Positions 12,371-25,500 of a stretch of DNA of 64,000 nt are shown piece by piece. Below the pieces are notes generated by a model, which was not told the origin of the DNA, did no database searches, and saw only the letters and a program-made list of their open reading frames with translations. This stretch comes from Kryptolebias marmoratus (lineage: Eukaryota; Chordata; Actinopteri; Cyprinodontiformes; Rivulidae), in NCBI RefSeq assembly GCF_001649575.2, contig NC_051437.1:14609132-14673131 (forward strand). The letters are read 5' to 3'. The position numbers and the translations under genes were made by a program. How positions within the stretch are numbered: the first letter of the stretch is position 1; the number at the start of each line of letters is the position of its first letter.

Positions 12371-14422
12371 CATTGTTGCCCATTTTGATCACTAATAATG
12401 AAAAGCTTCCCCTTTCATTTACACGTTTATTATGATCTAAGAGCTTGAGTGTTTGATAGAATTGAAATTGGATGAGTAGTAAACATGCAAACCTTATTAA
12501 TACTTGGACTCACTGTTGGAAAAGCAAACCCCAAGAAGAACTTTCACTTACTGCAATTTACTCTTTGACTTTTAAGTTTGCCTCCGAGGATTTCTGATCA
12601 CCACCGTTTAAGAACAACGCATACTTCCCTCACTGAATCATGTGTTTGGCTCCAGCCAAGATGACTGTATTCACGTGAGTTTTGACCATGCTAGTCCTCC
12701 CTCCCTGCACGGGATCTTTTGTGGTTTTGTGGTCTTTAGCAGAAGAAATTGCTGGAGTCCCTCTCAAACCAGATGGCCTGTCTTATTCCTTTTCCCATAT
12801 CTGCTTTGGGCCCAGCGATGGCAACACATGAGAGCTGCTAATGACATGCGGACAGACGTGGAAGAAGGAAGAATGCATTTTTGCTGCCATTATTTATATG
12901 TAAAACAGATCTGTTTATGGCCACATCCTTTTAGTATTTTGATAACTCTCTGGTTTGCAGTGGAAGTTTCGTGAAACCTGAGGAATTGAAGTGAGTCTGT
13001 TTTATTTCGGCAATAACAGAAGATGACACCCAATCTAATGTGTTTTCTTTTTTTTTACATTAAAAGTCTTAGACATGAAAATGACCCCTAGATGTAATTT
13101 GCTGACCTGAAACTCTGCTCAAACACTTTAACCTCCCCCACACTGCTACACACACCGGAAAGTTGTAATACTGGAGAATTTCAACTTTTTTGCTGAGAAA
13201 ACAAAAACAAATTTTACAGGTCAGCATTATAAAAAGACAAAGAAAAATGTGTTTGATGTATCGCTCCTTGCAATGAAGAAATGTAAAAGATGATGATGAT
13301 GATGATGAAACAAACAACTAGTGATGTGCAGCAACAAACTTGTTCCCAAACCCTGGAACATTAAACTGAGGGAGAGTTGCCTGGTTTACTCCCATAAACA
13401 CATGTCAAACTCCATGTAGACATCTTAAAAAAGGGACTCACAACATTCTTCTCCAAATTACAGTACTAAAAAAAAATTACAATCAGAGGGGTTGAAGTGG
13501 AGAGGAACAAAAGTTTTAAATTCCTTTATTCACACGTCAGCTTTGATTTTGCTTGATCTCACAACACCACCCAGTCAGTCATAGATTTTTTATGGCCTAT
13601 CAGTTCTTTTACTTTCTGAGACATTCACTCTCTTTAAGGCTCTCCCCCTCAAAATCTTATTTTTGTAAGTGGCAAACCAAAGAACTCAAACCAAATGTCA
13701 TTACAGATTTTCAGCTGATATGTATTTTTATAAACAGTAATTAGATAAAAGATTAAGTATATGGGATGTAATCATATTTGATGGCTCAACTTACAACTTC
13801 AAATAAATCAACCAAAATAATTCCCACCAAACCCCCAGCTCCATGATGGTCATCATACAAAAACATTTAAGCTTAAAATGATGCAAACATGCAGTGACAA
13901 ATTTCTTTCTGCCTCACTTTAGCCTTACCTTGCAGCCACATCTACGTGAGCTCACAAGTCCTGCAATGGTTGTTGTACTTGCTGTGATTAATATTAACAT
14001 CACAGTGCCAGTAAAAAGGAGACACTTTCCATTTCCAGTGGAAAGACGAAATTAGGTGCCACTTCCCATGATCCATCTAGTGCTCATGGATTACTCAGTC
14101 TGATAGTTTCGAGGTTCAAGCTGTGCAATGTTGTGCTTGAACGCATTCAAGTGAACATGCCAAAGAACAGTGTTGATTTCTCTTGATCTGATGTACTTAA
14201 ACTCAAAATGATGACAACAATGATGGAAATGAACGACTGCCATAACCCAGGAGACTTTTAGTGCAATTAGCTGCTTCATGCAGTAAAGTGTCTGAACGTC
14301 TTCCCTTGAGGACAAGTTGTTATCTGCTGCATATTTTATATGGATCTTTTATGAATAAAATGTAGGCTCTTTCCCCCTCACATTACTGTTTATAAAACTT
14401 TATACCTTTATAGACTTGTTGT
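12371..14422. other. Gene-free sequence
   Basis: Apart from a GAT trinucleotide run at 13289-13307, I see nothing recognisable on either strand. Confidence 0.6.
13289..13307 (+). repeat. (GAT)n microsatellite
   Basis: Six trinucleotide units in a row. Confidence 0.9.
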
Positions 14423-14550
14423 TGGGATGGACTGGCAACTTGTGCAGGGTATATCTCACCATTTATCCAATGACTGCTGGAGATAGGCACCAGCTTATCT
14501 TCCTGCATGGAAAAGCAGGTAAAAAAAAAATGGGTGGATGAATGGATGGA
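14423..14550 (+). mobile_element. V-SINE 3' fragment
   Basis: Contains GGATGGACTGGCAACTTGT, CAGGGTATATCTCACC, TGCTGGAGATAGGCACCAGC and a tail of GGATGAATGGATGG. This matches the 3' half and tail of the teleost tRNA-derived SINE seen complete near 25143. The tRNA-like head is missing (5' truncation). Confidence 0.7.
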
Positions 14551-17500
14551 CATACTTTTAGAGTCAAAAGTGAAAGCGTATGCTGAGGAGTGCCAGCACT
14601 CCCGCTTCCTCCAAGAACGTACTCCAGCAAAAGGAGTCTGTTCAGATCCTGCATGCAGTAGGAAAGGAATGGAGCCACAAATTAGTAAAAAAAACCTTCA
14701 AGACAATATTCCACTCATGAACCCTTTTCCCTGATCAATATGGCTGCAGCAACAAAACAGATGTGGTCTATTATGTGAATGGAGGTTTTGTTAGCTCATG
14801 TTGTGCTTACATAAATTCTTGTGTTAAATTTTTGTTATTTCTGAATAAAATGTTTTTAAATCACTCGAGAATAACAGAAAACACATGGGAACGAGAGAAG
14901 CTTTATTATAACTTTGTCCATAATATAAATCACAAGATGTGTGAATGCAGAGAATAAAAGCAAACTGATGTAAAGAGGCTCACAGAGAGCAGATTAAAAA
15001 AAGTTATACCAGCGTTTAACTTTTTCCCTTCCTTAGAAGGTTTTATCTTTTAAAATGATGATGAATAAAGGTGAACTTTAGTTCATGTGGGGAGTACGAA
15101 TGTAAAAATAAACAATGAAATATGATCGCAGGATATTAATTCAGTTTTAATCTCTGTGAACTGAACTTTTGTGATCTTGTGCAACACTGAAGCTGTGAGT
15201 GCAGCTACAGCAGCTCAGCCTGGTTCTGGCAGGTGAGTGTGTGAATGAAAAAAAGATTATTGTGCATAATCTGAGGTGCTACATCCAGTTGTTTTTCTTT
15301 GAACTTCCATGAAATATGTGTTGGCTGCAGAACCAAAGACTGTGGAATACAGCAGCTTCAACAGTTTTGAAGCCAACCCAACCATCAGTGCACACACACA
15401 CACACTGTTTGCAGTCAGTGCTGCACCCATACACTGTGGCTGCATGAAGTAAAACCCAATGTGTCACAGCCAGATTCATACTGTAATTACAAAACAGCAA
15501 AACCAAGTCTGCAGTCGTGATCAAAGCCACATTATGCATCAGCTGCAGTTAGGAAGAGTTATGGAGCAGCTTGTCATTCTAAAGTCGATGGTGCATGCAT
15601 GTTCCGGTAGCTGAATCTACACTGATCCTTGTCCCAATTACATAGGACAAGATACCGAATAACAGAACTCCTCTGCCTTTTTGCACAAGTCAGGAGACAT
15701 GCAAAAGATCACTGCGAGAGATCACAAAATATTTCAGAAAGTAGTTCTAATTCTGACCATTCTGGTGGTTTTGTGCTCACAAAATTGGATTGTATAAATA
15801 AGCTAATTCATTCCTGCTGATAAAAACCACGACAGTTGTGATCACATGAAACCTAATTGTTGTTTAGTAGAACAAAATGCTTGCAGATTTGGATGTACAT
15901 CTACAACAGGAGTCAGCCTGGTTCGTGATGGCCAGCACAGCTAATCAACTTTAGAAAACTACAGAAGAAAACAACAACAACAAAAAGGCTATAATACAGA
16001 CACATTTTCAGATATTGAGCATATTTTTAAGATTTGACCAAAAAGGCTGGAAATCAAAAACATTTTTCAAGATAAGATTATCTTAGTTTAAAACTGAAGT
16101 TGCATTCCTTCAGTGAATGCTAGGTCTTTAATTATAATAGGATTGCTCAAAACCGATGGAAATGCATGCATGTTTGATATTTAGCATCAAGCTTGCAGAG
16201 TTTTTATCTGTACAGGATGAGCAGGCACAGATCATTATGTGCACTATGTCTGATGGTAGCTTTTAACTTTGGAGATTTGTCACAATCATTATTTTTCATT
16301 ACAGTAATGTTCCTTTCTTAGAGACCTCCAGGAGCTTTTTCTTCTTTCTTTTTGCCTTTTCTGTTTGCAGGACAGGTGCTTTTGACAGATGTTTGTTGTA
16401 AATGGATGTGTAGTATCAATGTGGATGGATGTGTAGTTGCTTTGTTGGTGGTCTCATAAGAAACTTGGGTGGAAAAGAAGTCGTTAGAGTTTTGTAAGTC
16501 TCCCTAAAAGAGACACAAGTTTTTCTTCTGCTCCTGTTTGGCCTTTTGGAGATCAGCTTAAATGCAGTGGGAGTCTTTCTGAGCTGGTGAACTAAAATGA
16601 AAGACTTTCCACCACTTTGTAAGAATAGTGTGCAGACTTTGAACAAAAAGGTCTTGACTTCTTGTCTCTCACTGAAACTTCCAAGTCTCTGATGGCTTAT
16701 TTTTCGAGGCAAGAGAGGAAGCATAAATGACAAGGAAGCAGGGATAGGAGGTGGGACTCAGAAGAAAGTTTAGTGATGCACAGATTCTTGAGATCACATG
16801 TAGCTGTAATCAGCAGTTGCATGTGTGAAAGGGCTCTTTGTCTGCTGCCCAGGTTCTTGGGTTCAGCATATCAAATGGATTGGAGCTGGCTTTGAAAATC
16901 CGCCCATTGGAACTGGCCGTCTGCGCAAAAACAAACACACAGTAGTGACTGCAGCTGTCCTCTTTAAAGATGGTGTCTGTTTGTGTTTTTGCGTGTGTTG
17001 ATGTGTGTCTGCATACCAGATCACTGGACAGTTGACTCTTTGTCTTCTGATTTCCTGTGTGTGAGCTGTAACTTTTACCCATCAAGCATTGATTAAAGGC
17101 TTTTTGAGTCCTTTTTTTTTTAGAGAAATAAGACAACATTTACTGGTTACATAAAGGTTTTTTTTTTCTTTCAGCTTGACAGACTTGTCCAGTGGGTGAC
17201 CTTATTGCATCTTAGAATCACATGTCATCTGTACTTGCTGAGAGTTTTAAGTGCATCTTTTTGCCAGATGGAAAAATGAGAAACTAATTTAATTTGACTA
17301 AGTTGTTTCAGGTTTTTTTTTTTAAAGCTGCTGCTTGACATTGTTCATTTCCCAGCCACAACAACATGATTAGTGTTGTTTTCAGCTTGTGTTTCTCTCT
17401 GTGTGTTTGTCATGGCAAACGTATCCCTGCTGATCCTGACTGCAGTTTGAAATGTCACACAATTACCACAGCAGGTGTTTATCTGTCTGTCCCACAGGTG

Positions 17501-17674
17501 ATATGCAGGATCAAGATATCCTAAACTCACCTTTTGGTTTGTTGATTGCTGGTTTGAAGCCTTGAGTTTGTATTTTAGCGGTCCTAAGCTTTGGGATTTT
17601 TGAGGGCAGGAATCATGTTGAGGTAAACTAACACTGATTTACCATGTGTGTTTATTAGAAAACAAAGTCCTTCT
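14551..17674. other. Gene-free sequence
   Basis: No exon, RNA gene or repeat that I can name. The minus-strand frames at 16416-16733 and 16810-17139 lack domains and splice context. Confidence 0.6.
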
Positions 17675-17715
17675 TCTTCCTTCCTTTGACTGCTCCCTCC
17701 TGCAGGGATCGCCAC
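17675..17715 (-). mobile_element. Fragment of retroelement tail
   Basis: TTCTTCCTTCC..TGACTGCTCCCTCCTGCAGGGATCGCCACAG is the reverse complement of the common teleost motif CTGTGGCGACCCC..GGAGCAGCC(AAG)n. A related + strand copy lies at 50262-50460. Confidence 0.5.
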
Positions 17716-18777
17716 AGCCAGTGAACTTGCACAGATTTGACAAACATTCAAATCTGCAGCCTCAGGATTACAAAAATATATACCCAAAAAATATACCCAA
17801 ATTCTGAAAAGATTTCTGAAACTTTGTGAAGCACAGTGTCAAAGCATGACAGGAAAAGGGATGTGGCTTATCAGTAAGGATACAGATATTTTACACTGCT
17901 CAGGATCCTCAGGATTGATTACTCATTTCTCCCCAAACTGGGAAACGTTAGGAGTTTCCACTCAATCTACTCCACACGAATGCACAAGTGTGTTTGTATT
18001 TTCCCTCAACTGTGTTGAGAAGTTTCCACTGAGTGTTTGCACAAGAGAAGGAAGGGTCACATAGTCGAAGACTTAACTAACTTTTGTCTTTCAGTCATGA
18101 AATCTCAGATTTGTCTCTCTGTTTGCTTTAAACCTCTGTGGTTTCAGCAGACTGGATGCCAACAAGAGAGCATGTACTCGAGCACGAGGTGAGCTGACTG
18201 CCAGGAAGCAATAAAGTTCAGAGGCCTCATGACGCACTGATAATATGGAAAATGAGCTTCATCATCCAAGAGATGAACAGAATAACAAACCATCAAGTCC
18301 TCAGTGAAAATCATGCAGACACAAATCTCCTCAGTGTGCTTGACTTTTTAACACCGAAATGAAAACAAACTGAAATAAAAATGAAGATAAATGTGGTGAG
18401 ACGTCTTCAGCAGTGTGATTTAATATTAAGGAACAAATTTATCATCAGCAATGTGTTTGACTTTTTTTCATTGGTAGAGGAAAGTGACTGCCGTTTGTCA
18501 TCAGTCCCAACTTTGATGTCCTGAGTTTTGTGGAATACTGTAAGTTGTTATTGCAGTTCATTGTTTTTTTTACCACATTTATCTGCAAGATATGATGCAA
18601 GATTGTGATAACAAAACCCAACAGGTAGCACAGGATACTCATGTGTGCTATTTGTTTCACTTTCTTTCAGTGTTATTGCATTAGGAAATGTGTCACTCTG
18701 TCCTGCATTACTTACAAAAACATCATAGCCATAAATATTTAAACTGGATCTTTTTGGCACCCACTTTATTTCATTCA

Positions 18778-19065
18778 GGGTTGCTGATGCTTGCCTCCAG
18801 CAATCAGCAGGGAAGAGGTGAGGTGTACCCTGAACAGAGATACAAATAGTACACACTCACACCAACACATGGTCAATTTAGAATCCCCAATGAACCTAAC
18901 ATGCATGATTATGGACTGTGGGAGGAAATGGGAGTACCCCAACAAAACCCGTGCATGCATGAAGAGAACATGTAAACTCCACACAGAAAGACTCTAGCTG
19001 AGATCTGAATGTGCAGCATTCTCGTACCAAGTCAAAACTGCTAACCACATGCACCAGTGGACTCA
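18778..19065 (-). mobile_element. V-SINE, minus strand
   Basis: Reverse complement shows GGTTAGCAGTTTTGACTTGG.., then TGGAGTTTACATGTTCTC, CGGGTTTTGTTGGGGTACTCC and TTCCTCCCACAGTCCATAAT, then the 3' portion. This is the order of the DANA/mermaid type: tRNA-like head, conserved central domain, tail. It is well diverged. Confidence 0.7.
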
Positions 19066-22000
19066 TTTGAGCCTCACAGTCCATCTATTTCTCATTTATT
19101 TCACACTGCTCTGTCTCACTTTAACTTTGTTCTGCCCCAAAGCCTTCAGTTATCTTTGGCTTTGCCCCCGACCAGTTTTATCAGAGATGTCCCTCATCCA
19201 GTGGATGTTCTGAAATTATGTTGCTTCTGCCATTAATTCAATCAAATTATACCACAAACTCTGTTCTCCAGCTCGGCTGCCCCGCTGGCTTCCAGGTCTC
19301 TGCTTCATCCAGCTGACATGGCTGCTAGGATCATTGACCTTTCAGATTACAGCAACCAAGCAGCAACAAAAAGGTTTTCCACATCAAAGTTCATAAAAAA
19401 AGTCTCCAGTTTTACTGTCAACGTTCCAATCGCTGTTTCATACTTGGATAGAAAACAGAACTGTTCTCAATCCTTGACTTTTTATAACTACCTCCCCTAA
19501 GTGAGTGTTTAGGTTATATCACTCTTTCTATTACTGAACATCATAAATGGCCATAAATTTTAAGAGAAGCATTATTCCCGATATCCAGTAGGAAAATGTT
19601 TAGACTGAGAGAAAGTTTTGGCATGAAGGATAAGTATCCTCTGTGGCTACGGTTCCCTCTTTTGCTAATCCGAGTATAACAATAATCAGCATCCAGTAAG
19701 TCAGACCACAACCAAAGATGCTCTGAATGTCGTAGTTACTGGAGACACAATAATGAGCAACGTGAAAAGACTGGTGTTAAGGCAACTTCAGGATAAGTTC
19801 ATTGGCAAAAAAAGTTTTATATCTGTTTTGGGTTAATGAGAGAAAGGATGTAATATAGATAAAGCAAAGCAAAAGAGCAAACTTTGTAACATAACTTTTT
19901 GTTGAAATTTGCATGAAAGTCTGACTGAGAACTGCAGAGTTTTAACTACTGTATTACTTATGGCCACATTACTGTATCTGTGCATCCCATAGAGTACTTA
20001 CTGTATGTTCATCAGGTTTGGACACGTGCCTCGTTTTGTCCTCATTGACACACATGGGCAGAGGGCACAGATTCATTGACCTCAGGGCCCCAGTTTGGCA
20101 TTTCTACGGGACCTTCCTGTGCAGACTAATAAACTCCTGCTTTTGTTGCGAGTTGTGCTGTGAAAAAAGCCTAACAGTCAGGGTTTGAATGTCGACCCTA
20201 TGCGCTAATGGTAAACACCAGCCAAATGCCTCCCAAACAAAAGCGAAATAAGCAAAGAGCATCCATCTATCTCTGTAATGAGGCTCTTTTACTCCGTCTC
20301 CCTTTTCCTTTCTTACGCCATCGTCTTATGTTCCCTGGAAAGCCTCAGCAGTTAGTTTGCTAATTTAACATTGTAACATGAGGCGAGAGGCCAGCATCAG
20401 CAGCAGCCCGGAGTTCATTCAGGTCTCTGATGGAAATCTCCTTCAACTTTGTTTACATATACGTTCAGGATGACTTGTCTTGGAACCATTTGGGTTTTGT
20501 TCGCCCCTTTTCCTTCATTTATTGTATTTCTGAGAGTGTTGAGAGAGTTTTGGATTGAAGCCCAAGTCTTTACATTTTGCACATTTATTCGCTCTCAAGA
20601 ACATAATTTACACACAAATGTCTGTAAAAACAGTTTAACACAGCCGCTCTATATTGGGCTTTTAGTTCCACGGACTCCAACACGACCGCTACATTTATTT
20701 AACACTTTTGGCTTCTTATACAGCCTCTTGAACACAAATTTAGTCAAGTGTCGTAACTGCACTAAATCCTGATGATGAGGTAGTCTATGGTGATGCTGAG
20801 TTAGCTATGGCCAAAATGGATCCACTGTGTTTCAGCTTTGACCAGAAACAAACCTCCAGATCTGTTAACAGACTAATGTCTTGTGGATTTGCACTGATTG
20901 GCCAGAGTAACAACCCCTCTTCCCGCATTCCAGAGTTCGCCTGCGACCGAGACTAATCCTGTAAGTCCTAATAGATATTATCACTTTACTCTGAAAACCA
21001 CACACCGTTTAATTAAACCAGGCTGCTCTGATCCACCAGCCGAGCAGCAGTGCCTTCGAGAGTGATGCCAGGTCAGTTTGCAGGAACCAACCTGCAGGTG
21101 TTAAAAGAGTATTACTTCATTTTTAATCATAACTAAATAACAGTGAACGACGTTTGACTGGTTCTTGGTGTCCATTAAGAACTTTGAACTGGTTCTTGTC
21201 TTTCCTTCTTCAGTGTTTACCTTTAGATGACTATCCCTGCTGTTTTAGAGCTCTGCTTTTCATTGGCTTTATGAGACCAACTGTAAATTCCTGCATGTGT
21301 TGTGTCTCTCAGTGGACCCCGTCCACTTTTTCCTTTACCCGTCTGAATTGGGCCTCCTTCTGCTTAACAGACTGGCAAACACTTGCACTGGCACTCCCTT
21401 TACACTTTGTTGAAAGCTTGTCAAAACTCAGAGCTTTAATAAAAGGTGATAATTATTCAGTACACCTACAACAGATGCACTGGTTTTAGGAAACGATGCC
21501 TGCTGTGAACTTCCCATAGAAGTTGTTTGGCTTGGTGAGCGCACACAGGCTTAATGTGTTTCACAGGCACACTGGAAAAACAATGTTTGCAAATATTCAG
21601 TTCTTTTTCTTTTCCAGTAATGTGTCTACAATTTAGAAATATTAAAGAACTGCCATAAGGTAATTAATTCAGCAGAAAAAGGACAGATGGGAAAAGGTTG
21701 TTTTTTCGTGATTATTGATTTACTCCTTTTACAGTAGCACGATCCTGAGTACAGCCAGGATGATGAATGAGTTAGCAAGCTTTTCTGCAAGTGTATGCTT
21801 TTTCTCCTGTGAGTATCTGCATGTTTGTGGTCATGAAGTGTTTCAGCACATCAGCTGAAGAAGTGTAGAGGAACTGCGAGGTGACTGAAAAGAGTGAATC
21901 ATATTATGAGGTAGAGTGTGTGTTTGTGATGTGTTGGCCGAAGAAGGCTTTTTTAGACATCTGTTAACGATTTAGCAGACGTGTTTTGGGGACATAGAGG

Positions 22001-23625
22001 GCAGAGTTTTGCTGTAACAACAGAAGCTGCATTGTTCTTTGTCTAAATTAGGTTCATTATGTTGTTTTTTTGTGACGCAGGAGAAGCCTTGGTTCACAGT
22101 GCTCCCTGAATGGTTACCATCACGCAGAGTTAAATGTCAGCGCAGTTATGTCAGCGTATGAGCTTGTGTGCACATGTATGTGACTTGCTCTGTGAACACA
22201 CGTTTTAACAGTAATCCCTCATAGAGTGGAAATGCCAGTGACGCCTCTATAGTGTTCTTTGAACTTGCATCTGTGGGTTAAAAGTCAAAGGTCAGAGCTG
22301 CAGACCATAACAGAAGGATATAACTTTGAACCTTGAAAATCTGCAGCAGACATGGGATGTATGCATTTGAGTAGTAAAATGGGTGGACCTTGAAAGAACA
22401 AAGTCAAATCTATGTATCTCAGGCTTGAATTTAGTAATGAAAAGCTCATCTATTCCCTTTTTAGACATGAGATTTACATAATTGCTTTGATTACCAGTTT
22501 GCTAACAGATGTAATACTGTTAGGCAGACACTGATCACCTCCAATGTTACCCATCACTAAGCAACTGATAAGAAGTACAGCATATGTGCAACGCTTGACA
22601 TTTAATCCCCCCCCCCCCTCCAAATTTCTTCTTGTGGTACCATAATAGAATAGAAAATCGGAAGCGTCTTTGTCATGCACATTAAAATACTGTGAAAAAG
22701 ATCATTCTCTGACCCCTTATGAGCTCAAAGCTCTACCTTTTGAAGTTTGCATACCAAGCATCCATTGGTGAGGATAAATACTAATGAATTTGTTTAAAGG
22801 TTTTTCAAAATAATGAACCTAATTTTTGTTCTGTGAAAAGTTGAATGGAGCTGTAGTGGAGTGCCACCTGACTAAATAGACTCTAAATGTGTGTCACCAA
22901 CAGGCCCCTCCCCAGCACACATGAGGCTCCTTGGCTGTATGTTAGACATGGAGAATTCAAGCATAAAGACCTTACAGGTTTTAGTGCTTTCCTCTTTTCT
23001 TTTTAACTTTGTACCCTGGGCTTCAGCTACAACAAAAATCATCTTCAAAAGTTTTCCATCAATACTGACATTCCTGGGTATGTATCAAACAGGAATTAAC
23101 TAAAACAGAGGTGGACAGGTTGATTGGTCAATTGGCCGGTTCATTTAGCTGACCAATTTTTGCCTTTTTTAATATAATTGGCATTGCACACCTGAGCATA
23201 CTAGGTTATTGAAAAGTTAAGCATGTCTGTGAGTAGCACAGTGTTGTTTCACTTGATGCTACACCCTTGTGTTAATGTGCTTCCCATGACAGTGGTGCCT
23301 TTCATAGCAAGCGTGCTTTTAAAATAAACAACACTAGCAGACCACAGAGGAAATTGACCAGAATATTAAAGTAACTTTACACTTTACAATTATTGTTTAT
23401 TAATTAAATAAGTCTACAGTATGTGAGTCCTGAAAAAAGTTATTGCCTCAGTGAAATCTTCACAAGCTTCTGCGGTCTTTTAAGTGAGGCTGTTATGAGC
23501 AGTAGGCTGTGTAATAAAACAAAAATGCTTTATTGACAAAACAGTGATCTTCTATTCTACAAAAGTTGATTTTGCCATTGATTTGCCAAATACTCACCAA
23601 TCTGCATAAGCTCTGGTCATAACAG
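19066..23625. other. Gene-free sequence
   Basis: Contains a C run (22608-22618) and a DR1-like motif AAGTCAAAGGTCA at 22282-22294. The open frames 20449-20772 and 21154-21489 show no domain and no consistent splice signals. Some unique-looking stretches (around 20330-20450) may be conserved non-coding DNA, but this cannot be judged without alignment. Confidence 0.55.
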
Positions 23626-23962
23626 AGCTGCATGATGTTGTAGTGGTTAGAAAGGGTGCTGTGCAGCAAGAAGATCTCTGATTTGAATCCCAGCTGTGCA
23701 GAACGTTTTGTAGGGTTTGCATGCTCCTTCTGTGGGTTATCTTTGGAAACTCTGGTTTCCTCCCACAGTACAGAAACATGTATACTAGGGCAATTTGTGA
23801 GTCCAAATTGACCGTAGAAGTGGGTAGATACTGTATGTGCATGGCTGTTTGTCTCTGTGTTGGCCATTTGATGACCTGAGCGTACACTGCCAAATGACTG
23901 CTAGTATAGGCTTCAGCCTCTCTGTGACCCTGAACTGGACAAAGGGAGTACAGAAAAAGAAT
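23626..23962 (+). mobile_element. V-SINE, nearly full length
   Basis: Head GTAGTGGTTAGAAAGGGTGC..GCAGCAAGAAG with a degenerate box B (GATTTGAATCCC). The central domain is GGGTTTGCATGCTCCTTCTG and CTGGTTTCCTCCCACAGTAC, and the tail CCCTGAACTGGACAAAGGGA. It overlaps long minus-strand open frames that are artefacts. Confidence 0.75.
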
Positions 23963-25142
23963 TATAGGTCATAAAAAATGGTTATGTGTTGCATTGATTC
24001 AGGTGCTTTCAAATGCCAAGAAAAAAATAAGGCTATACTGAACTTGAAAGGCCCTTTAAATGAAAGAGCTATAAATGGCTTTCCACAGAAATAAGCCCCT
24101 CTCTGTGACATATGGCCCAGAATGGAAAAAAGAAAGAGAAAGCATGAATGACAGACATACAGAAAGAGTGGTGTTGAAGGGGAAGGACTCTCATAGACAG
24201 AGATGGCAGTGGGAGGGGACGAGAGGCTTTGGAGAGCAATGGGATGAAGTGGTTGCTGGGTTGAAGGGTTTGGGTCTGATGGCTCGATGTGCATCACTAA
24301 TCCCAGTCCACTTTTAGCCCATACAAACTCACCCTTCTATTCTAACGCTGGCATTCAGAAGCACTTTCCCACTGGGAAGGTCAAAGCTCCATTAAAAGAG
24401 CATTTTGTTACTATTTTTTGTTTGTTGTGGGGTGAGTGAGTGGAAAGGGAAGCCTGGTAACAGAAAGGATTTTGCTTGCACCTGATAGCAGATCACCTTC
24501 ACAAATGGTCTCATGACGCCACGCTTTGACTTTATTCACTGTCTCAGCAGTAATGTGTGAGAAAGATGAATTTACCAAGGTCACACTCAACTAATAAATT
24601 TTTACTTTTAGACTTAAACAAACAAACAAAAACAAAGGAAGTTTGCCCAAGTGTGGTTGTACCCTTGACGACTCTGCTGATGTGTGTATAAAAGATTACC
24701 AGCATGTATGTTTTGTGCATGTGTATTTACAGTTTGCTAGTGTGTAATCCTGGACTTTGAGTTTAATGGAGTACAAAAACAGGAGAAATAGGAGAGATTC
24801 TGATCAAAGAGAAGATAAACACAAATTCAAGTTAGAAGTGAATGTTTTGCTAACACCACATGGGGTTTGCATGTTGTTGGAGTACTTATGAATGAGCCTT
24901 AAATCTCACTTGCTCTTTTAGAGAAACAATTCAAACATGATGTATAGCCACAGATCGGGCTTCATGCAAAATAATTCCTTCAAAGTTTCTGACACCTGGT
25001 GTGACTTGTGCTCTATCCTGTCTATAGCCAATATTGTGTCAAGCAGTTTTTCTATTGGGAGAGTAGTGCTGCTATTTTACCCTCATGCTGTGAAACCACC
25101 TATTTAGCTTTCATTTATGTAATCTTACCCTTGCATTTTTGT
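23963..25142. other. Gene-free sequence
   Basis: No feature recognised on either strand. Confidence 0.55.
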
Positions 25143-25500
25143 TAGGCTGCTCGGTGGAGCAGTTGGTTAGCACTGTTGTCCTGCAGCAAGAAGGTTACAG
25201 GTTGGACTCCTGGCTGGGATCTTTTCTGTATGGAGTTTGCATGTTCTCCCTGTGCATGTGTGGGTTCTCCACGGGTACTCCGGTTTCCTCCCACAGACCC
25301 AAAACATGCATGTTAGGCAAATTGTCCACTCTAAACTGTTTTTAGGTATGAGTGTGAGCCTGACAGATTGTCTGTCTCATTTGTCTCACTGTAATAAATT
25401 GGGATTCTCTCTAGGGTGTACCCAGCCTCTCACCCCAATGTCCATTAAAAATAGGCACCAGCTCCTCACAGCCCTGCAGGAACAATTGAACAAAGAAAGT
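25143..25500 (+). mobile_element. V-SINE (DANA/mermaid type), best preserved copy
   Basis: The tRNA-like head starts TCGGTGGAGCAGTTGGTTAG (box A region) with box B GGTTGGACTCC at 25200-25210. The central domain follows: GGAGTTTGCATGTTCTCCCT, GGGTACTCCGGTTTCCTCCC and ACATGCATGTTAGGC. The tail has TAGGGTGTACCCAGCCTCTC and GGCACCAGCTCC. The 156-codon frame across it is a by-product, not a gene. Confidence 0.85.

Noticed and set aside
25143..25215. tRNA gene
   Set aside because: The tRNA-like head lacks a proper cloverleaf and continues into the SINE central domain; it is a SINE promoter.
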